This document shows positions 39,298 to 43,657 of a DNA stretch of 43,657 nucleotides, one piece after another; positions within the stretch are counted from its first letter, which is position 1, and the number at the start of each line of letters is the position of its first letter. The stretch lies in assembly GCF_003967355.1 (NCBI RefSeq), contig NZ_BIFH01000063.1:1-43657 (forward strand), written 5' to 3'. The notes beneath the pieces were generated by a model, which was not told where the DNA came from, did not search any database, and worked only from the letters and a program-made list of their open reading frames with translations. The position numbers were made by a program, and so were the translations under genes. Origin of the DNA: Embleya hyalina (lineage in GTDB: Bacteria > Actinomycetota > Actinomycetes > Streptomycetales > Streptomycetaceae).

Positions 39298-40227
39298 TTG
39301 CACCCCAGTGCCCACCGGCGCGTGTGGCGACCCGGGTTCGCCCTCGATCTCCGGCTCACCCTCGGCCAACTGCGCCGGGGACACAGTGATCCGACGTACC
39401 ACGCGGGCACCGACGGCTCGGTGTGGCGTACCTCGCGCACCCCCGAAGGGCCGTGCACGCTGCGCGTGATCGATCGACCCGCGACCGGTGAGATCGAGGC
39501 GAGCGCGTGGGGGCCGGGCGCGCGGTGGCAGCTGCACGCGCTGCCGGCGCTGCTCGGCGCCGACGACGACCCGGCCGCGCTCGTCGCCCGCCACCCGATC
39601 GTGCGGGACGCGCAACGCCGGTACACCGGCCTGCGGATGCCGCGCAGCGCGCTGGTCCTGGCCGCCCTGGTGCCGTCGATCCTGGAGCAGAAGGTCACCA
39701 CGATCGAGGCGCGCCGGGCCTTTCGGCTGCTGCTGGGCAAGTACGGCGAGGCCCCGCCCGGCCCGGCGCCGGCGGGCCTGCGGGTGATCCCCGACGCGCG
39801 CACCTGGGCGCTGATCCCGTCCTGGGACTGGGCCCGCGCCGGGGTGGACGGGCGCCGCTCGCGGACCGTGATCGAGGCGACCCGGGTGGCGAGCCGCCTG
39901 GAGGCGACCACCGAGGTGTCGCACCCCGAGGCGGCCCGGCTGCTGCGCCTGGTGCCCGGGATCGGGGTGTGGACCGCGGCCGAGACCATGCAGCGCTCGC
40001 ACGGCGACCCCGACGCGCTGTCCGTGGGCGACCTGCACCTGCCCAAGACCATCGGCTTCGCGCTCGCCGGGCACGCCGTGGACGACGCCGGAATGCTCGA
40101 ACTCCTGGCCTGCTACGGGGGAAACCGGCACCGGGCCGCGCTGCTGATCCGCATGTCGGGGGTCAAGGTCCCGCGCCGGGCGCCCCGCTACGCCCCGCGC
40201 CCGCACTTCACCGGCAGGACCCTGTGA
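39298..40227 (+). CDS. AlkA-like DNA-3-methyladenine glycosylase family protein
   Basis: A 309-residue DNA repair glycosylase of the HhH-GPD superfamily that removes alkylated purines. Residues about 15-95 form the N-terminal AlkA-like beta domain (FALDLRLTLG, VWRTSRTPEGPCTLRV). The helical domain has SILEQKVTTIEARRAF (about 127-142), the helix-hairpin-helix LRLVPGIGVWTAAE (216-229) and the catalytic Asp D245 in LSVGDLHLP. TTG 39298 is preferred because GAGGAG precedes it by seven bases and the family N-terminus starts there; a longer in-frame start at 39193 would overlap the divergent gene. Conserved in the same place near the F420 genes of Streptomyces, from memory. Confidence 0.85.
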   Translation: MHPSAHRRVWRPGFALDLRLTLGQLRRGHSDPTYHAGTDGSVWRTSRTPEGPCTLRVIDRPATGEIEASAWGPGARWQLHALPALLGADDDPAALVARHPIVRDAQRRYTGLRMPRSALVLAALVPSILEQKVTTIEARRAFRLLLGKYGEAPPGPAPAGLRVIPDARTWALIPSWDWARAGVDGRRSRTVIEATRVASRLEATTEVSHPEAARLLRLVPGIGVWTAAETMQRSHGDPDALSVGDLHLPKTIGFALAGHAVDDAGMLELLACYGGNRHRAALLIRMSGVKVPRRAPRYAPRPHFTGRTL

Positions 40228-40350
40228 CCGGTCGTCCCCCGGTGGGCGCCACGTTTGTCCCCCGAAGCCTCGGGCAGCCGTTCGGGTGAAGGACCCGGCT
40301 GCGCAGCACGGCAGCTCGGAACCGACACCGAGAACGAGGAGGAAGTGCTC

Positions 40351-40971
40351 GTGACGACCGTCCAGCACTCGATCGACGTGGACGTGCCGGTCCGCACCGC
40401 CTACAACCAGTGGACCCAGTTCCGGGAGTTCCCGCGGTTCATGAACGGGGTCGAACGGATCGACCAGATCAACGCCACACACACCCACTGGGTGACCAGA
40501 ATCGCCGGAGTGACCCGGGAGTTCGACGCCGAGATCACCGAACAGCGGCCCGACGAGCGGGTCGCGTGGAAGACCGTGGACGGCCCGCATCAGGCGGGTG
40601 TGGTCACCTTCCATCGGCTCGACGACGTGCACACCCGGGTGATGTTCCAGATGGAGTTCGACCCGGACGGCCTGGTGGAGACGGTCGGCGACAAGCTCGG
40701 CTTCGTCCGCGGCCGGACCAAGGGCGACCTGGAGCATTTCAAGACGTTCGTGGAGGAGCGGGGCCGGGAGACCGGCGGTTGGCGCGGTGAGGTCGAGCCG
40801 CCCGGCGGCCACGGGTCCGCCGATCTGCCGCAGACGCCGCCTCCGCCCTACCCCGGCCCCGGTATGCGGCCCACTCCTGGGCGGACCGGAGCCCCGGGCG
40901 GCGGGCACATCCCGCCGCCGCGCCCGCAGGCTCCGCCGACCGTCGGCGGCGGCGGGACGCAGGGTTACTGA
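40351..40971 (+). CDS. SRPBCC family protein with Pro/Gly-rich tail
   Basis: A 206-residue protein. Residues about 1-145 are an SRPBCC/START-like domain (cyclase/dehydrase type): TTVQHSIDVDVPVRTAYNQW, FREFPRFMNGVERIDQ, EFDAEITEQRPDERVAWKT and a C-terminal long helix with GDLEHFKTFVEE. The rest is a disordered tail rich in Pro and Gly ending GGTQGY. Related proteins bind hydrophobic small molecules; its ligand is unknown. GTG 40351 has GGAGGA seven bases upstream; an in-frame GTG lies six bases earlier. Two hairpins follow. Confidence 0.85.
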   Translation: MTTVQHSIDVDVPVRTAYNQWTQFREFPRFMNGVERIDQINATHTHWVTRIAGVTREFDAEITEQRPDERVAWKTVDGPHQAGVVTFHRLDDVHTRVMFQMEFDPDGLVETVGDKLGFVRGRTKGDLEHFKTFVEERGRETGGWRGEVEPPGGHGSADLPQTPPPPYPGPGMRPTPGRTGAPGGGHIPPPRPQAPPTVGGGGTQGY

Positions 40972-41002
40972 CCAGGCGTGAAGCCCCCGGACATCGGCCG
41001 GA

Positions 41003-41030
41003 CGCCGCCGTCGACCCGACGTCGGCGGCG
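41003..41030 (+). terminator. Hairpin after the SRPBCC gene
   Basis: CGCCGCCG (41003-41010) pairs with CGGCGGCG (41023-41030), about 30 bases after the stop codon. Confidence 0.55.
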
Positions 41031-41093
41031 GTGTGGGCCCGCCGATTCCGGGCCGGCAGCGCCGAGCGGTGACGAACCGCGGTGAACCGCGGC

Positions 41094-41127
41094 GAAAGGG
41101 TGGGCCCGTCGCGAGCCCACCCCTTCG
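41094..41127. terminator. Bidirectional terminator hairpin
   Basis: GGGTGGGC (41098-41105) pairs with GCCCACCC (41115-41122), extended by CGAA/TTCG-type flanks with one bulge. It lies between the convergent SRPBCC and fbiB genes. Confidence 0.75.
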
Positions 41128-41193
41128 CCATGTCCGGGTGTCCGGGTGTCCCGGTTCCGTCGCCTTCGCCGTCGTCGTCCTCCGGCGCCGCGC

Positions 41194-42528
41194 TCAGCGC
41201 ACCACGATCACGTCGTCCGCCGCGCGGGCCGGACGCTCCCGGGGCGGCTCGGCCGGCCGGCCCACCGCGACGGCGCCCATCGGGTCCCAGTCGGCGGGCA
41301 GCGCGAGCGTGGCGCGCACCACGTCCGGACAGAACATCGTCGACGACACCCACGCGGACCCCAGGCCCTCCGCGGTCAGCGCGATCAGCAGATTCTGTAC
41401 GGCGGCGCCCGCCGCGACGGTGAACATCTCCCGCTCGGCGCGCGAGCGCACCGGGTCGGGGTAGGCGTGCGCGCCGTCGGTGACCAGGCACGGCACCACC
41501 AGGTACGGCGCGTTGCGCAACACGTCGCCGCGCCCCACGCGCCGGGCGATCCGCTCCTCGTCCAGCCCGTCCGCGCGCAGATCCGCCACCCACCGGGAGC
41601 GCATCGCGTCGAGCAGGGCGGTCCGGGCCGGCGCGGTCTCCAGGAGGACGAAGCGCCACGGCACGGTGTGATGCGGCGCGGGCGCGGTGATCGCGGCGGC
41701 CACCGCGCGGCGCACCGCCTCCGGATCCACCGGCTCGTCGGTGAACGCGCGCACCGTACGCCGGGCGGTGATCGCGGTACGGGCCCCCTCGGCGACCGCC
41801 TCGGCGGTACCGAGTCGGAACATGTCGTTCTCGGCGTCGCGCACCAGCGGCCGCACTCCGGCCCCGTCGGCCTCGGTGACCAGGTGTGCGAGGCCGCGCA
41901 CCACCGCCACCGGGACGGCGCCGGCCTTGCCCTTGACCAGTTCGGCGGCGGCGGCGAGTTCGTCGACCACGGCGGTGATCGTCACCGCCAACTCGTTGCC
42001 GTGCGTGTCGATCCGGCCCCGGTGGTCGTCGACCGCGGCCAGTCCGGCGACGCCGATCGCGACGTCGGTGACCCCGTTGCGCCACGGCCGGCCGAAGGTG
42101 TCCGACACCACGACGCCCACCCGCACGCCGGACCGCTCGGCCAGCGCCGCCCGCAACCGCCGGGCGGAGGCGTCCGAATCCTCGGGCAGCAGCAACAGCG
42201 TGCCCGACTCGGTGTTGGAGGCGTCCACACCGGCGGCGGCCATCACGAAGCCGTGCCGGGTCTGCACGATCCGGGTCGACCCCCTGCGGGCGACCAGGCG
42301 GACCGCCTCGGCGTCGATCACCTTCTCCCGATCGACCCCGCGCAGCAGCCGCCCCTCGGCCTTGCTGAGGATCTTCGAGGTGACCACGAGCACGTCGCCG
42401 TCGCGCAGCCCGGGGCCGTCCGGGCCGGCCGCCGCGTCCGCGATCAGCGCGGCCAGGTCCGCGCCTTCGCCGATCTCCGGCAGTCCGGACACGCCCAGGA
42501 TCGAGTAGCCGCTCGGCGGGGCGCCCAT
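41194..42528 (-). CDS. fbiB: Bifunctional FbiB: F420 gamma-glutamyl ligase plus nitroreductase-fold domain
   Basis: FbiB adds glutamates to F420-0 and its C-terminal flavin domain reduces dehydro-F420, completing coenzyme F420. This 444-residue copy has a CofE domain (about 1-245: [86 protein letters not shown]) and a nitroreductase-like domain (about 250-444: [40 protein letters not shown]). The full two-domain form is that of actinobacteria. ATG 42528 overlaps the stop of fbiA (ATGA), so the two are translationally coupled. Full length with no obvious defects. Confidence 0.95.
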   Translation of the reverse strand: MGAPPSGYSILGVSGLPEIGEGADLAALIADAAAGPDGPGLRDGDVLVVTSKILSKAEGRLLRGVDREKVIDAEAVRLVARRGSTRIVQTRHGFVMAAAGVDASNTESGTLLLLPEDSDASARRLRAALAERSGVRVGVVVSDTFGRPWRNGVTDVAIGVAGLAAVDDHRGRIDTHGNELAVTITAVVDELAAAAELVKGKAGAVPVAVVRGLAHLVTEADGAGVRPLVRDAENDMFRLGTAEAVAEGARTAITARRTVRAFTDEPVDPEAVRRAVAAAITAPAPHHTVPWRFVLLETAPARTALLDAMRSRWVADLRADGLDEERIARRVGRGDVLRNAPYLVVPCLVTDGAHAYPDPVRSRAEREMFTVAAGAAVQNLLIALTAEGLGSAWVSSTMFCPDVVRATLALPADWDPMGAVAVGRPAEPPRERPARAADDVIVVR

Positions 42529-43490
42529 CACCGCACCTCGTCCGCGAGCGCGAGCGCGGCCCGGGCCATCTCGGCGGTGGCCTCGACGTCGCTCATCAAC
42601 AGCGGGATCGCCCGACACGGGATGCCGGCCGCCTCGACGCTCAGCACGGCCGCGGCGTCGATGGTGTCCACGAGCCAGCCGTCGAGCAGACCCGGGCCGT
42701 AGTGCTGCGCGACCGCCGCCGCGCTCGTCTCCACGCCGACGGCCTCCAGGACCCGGTCGGCCATGCCGCGCACCGGGGCGCCCCCGATGATCGGCGACAG
42801 GCCGATCACCGGCGCCTCGGCGGCCACCAGCGCCTCCCGGATGCCGGGCACGCCCAGGATGGTGCCGACGCTGACCACCGGGTTCGACGGCGGGAACAGG
42901 ATCAGGTCGGCCTCGGCGATCGCCTCCAGCACGCCGGGCGCGGGCTTGGCGGTCTCGATCCCGACCGGCACGATCGCGTGCGCCGTGGGCGCGGCCCGCA
43001 GGCGCACCCAATACTCCTGGAAATGCACCGCCTTGCGGGTGCCGGGTTTGTCCGGATCATCGATCACCACGTGCGTCTCGACACGATCGTCGCTCATCGG
43101 GATCAGCCGCACCCCCGGCTGCCACCGCGCGCACAGCGCCTCGGTGACGGCCGACAGCGGATACCCGGCGCCGAGCATCTGGGTCCGCACGATGTGGGTC
43201 GCGTAGTCCCGATCGCCGAGCCCGAACCAGGTCGGCTCGACCCCGTAGGCGGCCATCTCCTCGCGAATGCTCCACGACTCGTCCCGACGCCCCCAGCCCT
43301 GCTCCTCGTTGATGCCGTCGCCGAGCGTGTACATGACGGTGTCGAGGTCCGGACACACCTTCAGCCCGAACAGGTGGATGTCGTCCCCGGTATTGCCGAC
43401 GACGGTGATCTCCGCTTCCGGAACGGCCGCCTTGAGCCCCCGAAGAAACCGAGCCCCGCCGATACCGCCGGCCAGTACAACGATGCGCAT
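42528..43490 (-). CDS. fbiA: FbiA/CofD: 2-phospho-L-lactate (phosphoenolpyruvate) transferase of F420 synthesis
   Basis: CofD/FbiA joins the phospho-lactyl or phosphoenolpyruvyl guanosine diphosphate intermediate to the deazaflavin FO, giving F420-0 or its dehydro form. The 320-residue protein shows the family motifs: [16 protein letters not shown] at the start, GNTGDD (residues 32-37), [41 protein letters not shown] and [20 protein letters not shown] 43490 is the natural start; the ribosome binding site (GAGAC) is modest. FO synthase (fbiC) and the guanylyltransferase fbiD are not in the window. It is the first gene of the fbiA-fbiB operon, and the upstream DNA is G-rich on the plus strand. 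Confidence 0.95.
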   Translation of the reverse strand: MRIVVLAGGIGGARFLRGLKAAVPEAEITVVGNTGDDIHLFGLKVCPDLDTVMYTLGDGINEEQGWGRRDESWSIREEMAAYGVEPTWFGLGDRDYATHIVRTQMLGAGYPLSAVTEALCARWQPGVRLIPMSDDRVETHVVIDDPDKPGTRKAVHFQEYWVRLRAAPTAHAIVPVGIETAKPAPGVLEAIAEADLILFPPSNPVVSVGTILGVPGIREALVAAEAPVIGLSPIIGGAPVRGMADRVLEAVGVETSAAAVAQHYGPGLLDGWLVDTIDAAAVLSVEAAGIPCRAIPLLMSDVEATAEMARAALALADEVR

Positions 43491-43524
43491 GAAACCAGTC
43501 TCGCAGCACCCGAGCCCGAAGCAC

Positions 43525-43657
43525 GGGGGTGGGCGACGTGGGGGGCGGGGAGATGGGCTCGTAAGCAGGGGGGGCGGGGGTGGGGTGCGGGGTGCGTCGG
43601 GGGGTGGGAGTCGGGCGAGTTGGGTGGGGTGGGGGTGTGGGGCGAGTTGGGTGGGGG
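43525..43657. repeat. G-rich sequence with 27-bp-period direct repeat, upstream of fbiA
   Basis: The last about 130 bases are G-run-rich on the plus strand. GGGCGAGTTGGGTGGGG occurs at 43613-43629 and again at 43640-43656, 27 bp apart, and several tracts of four or more G lie close together (43568-43593), which could form a G-quadruplex. This is the leader region of fbiA (C-rich on its coding strand). The window ends inside it. Confidence 0.7.

Noticed and set aside
1-43657. tRNA, rRNA, transposase or integrase genes
   Set aside because: None was recognised on either strand by reading; no att-like direct repeats flank the accessory genes.

Overview
The window is very GC-rich, with strong third-position GC, GTG/TTG starts and GGAGG-type ribosome binding sites. 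It carries XRE-DUF5753/DUF397 modules, a SARP regulator, several LytR-CpsA-Psr (LCP) proteins, a TIGR03089 protein and the F420 genes fbiA/fbiB. Together these point to a filamentous actinomycete, most likely Streptomycetaceae (Streptomyces or a relative such as Embleya or Yinghuangia). The genus is inference. No rRNA, tRNA, CRISPR array, transposase or integrase is visible.

Left part (1-12,000), accessory and regulatory. Two small hypothetical genes on the minus strand face an XRE-DUF5753 regulator, which is followed by two tandem DUF397 genes and a frameshifted TIR-domain gene. Then come a four-helix membrane protein, a GntR/FCD regulator divergent from a PEBP-SRPBCC fusion protein with a perfect palindrome between them, and an exported serine hydrolase divergent from a PadR regulator and its membrane partner with a long inverted repeat at the padR start. 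A SARP regulator diverges from an alpha/beta hydrolase across a region full of direct repeats. A cupin/NTF2-like gene pair with its own palindromic operator candidate closes this part.

Middle (12,000-28,000). A large AAA-ATPase/TPR protein, a hexapeptide-repeat sugar N-acetyltransferase and two glycosyltransferases lie on the minus strand. The GT2 gene diverges from two plus-strand LCP genes. Next is a coupled pair, an HSP90-family protein plus a 942-residue helical-repeat (TPR-like) protein, which I consider the most interesting uncharacterised unit. A DUF6299-like secreted protein and a GNAT acetyltransferase follow. The 560 bp beyond the GNAT gene hold a 79-bp tandem repeat and a terminator.

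Right part (28,400-43,657), conserved cell-envelope and F420 region. Four more LCP genes lie in line on the minus strand, followed by a TIGR03089 protein divergent from a secreted PGRP-type amidase, a GT4-like glycosyltransferase divergent from an AlkA-like DNA glycosylase, an SRPBCC protein, and a translationally coupled fbiA-fbiB pair. Six LCP ligases, three glycosyltransferases, a sugar acetyltransferase and a peptidoglycan amidase make this a locus for building cell-wall glycopolymers, attaching them to peptidoglycan and remodelling the wall. The window ends in a G-rich repeat upstream of fbiA.
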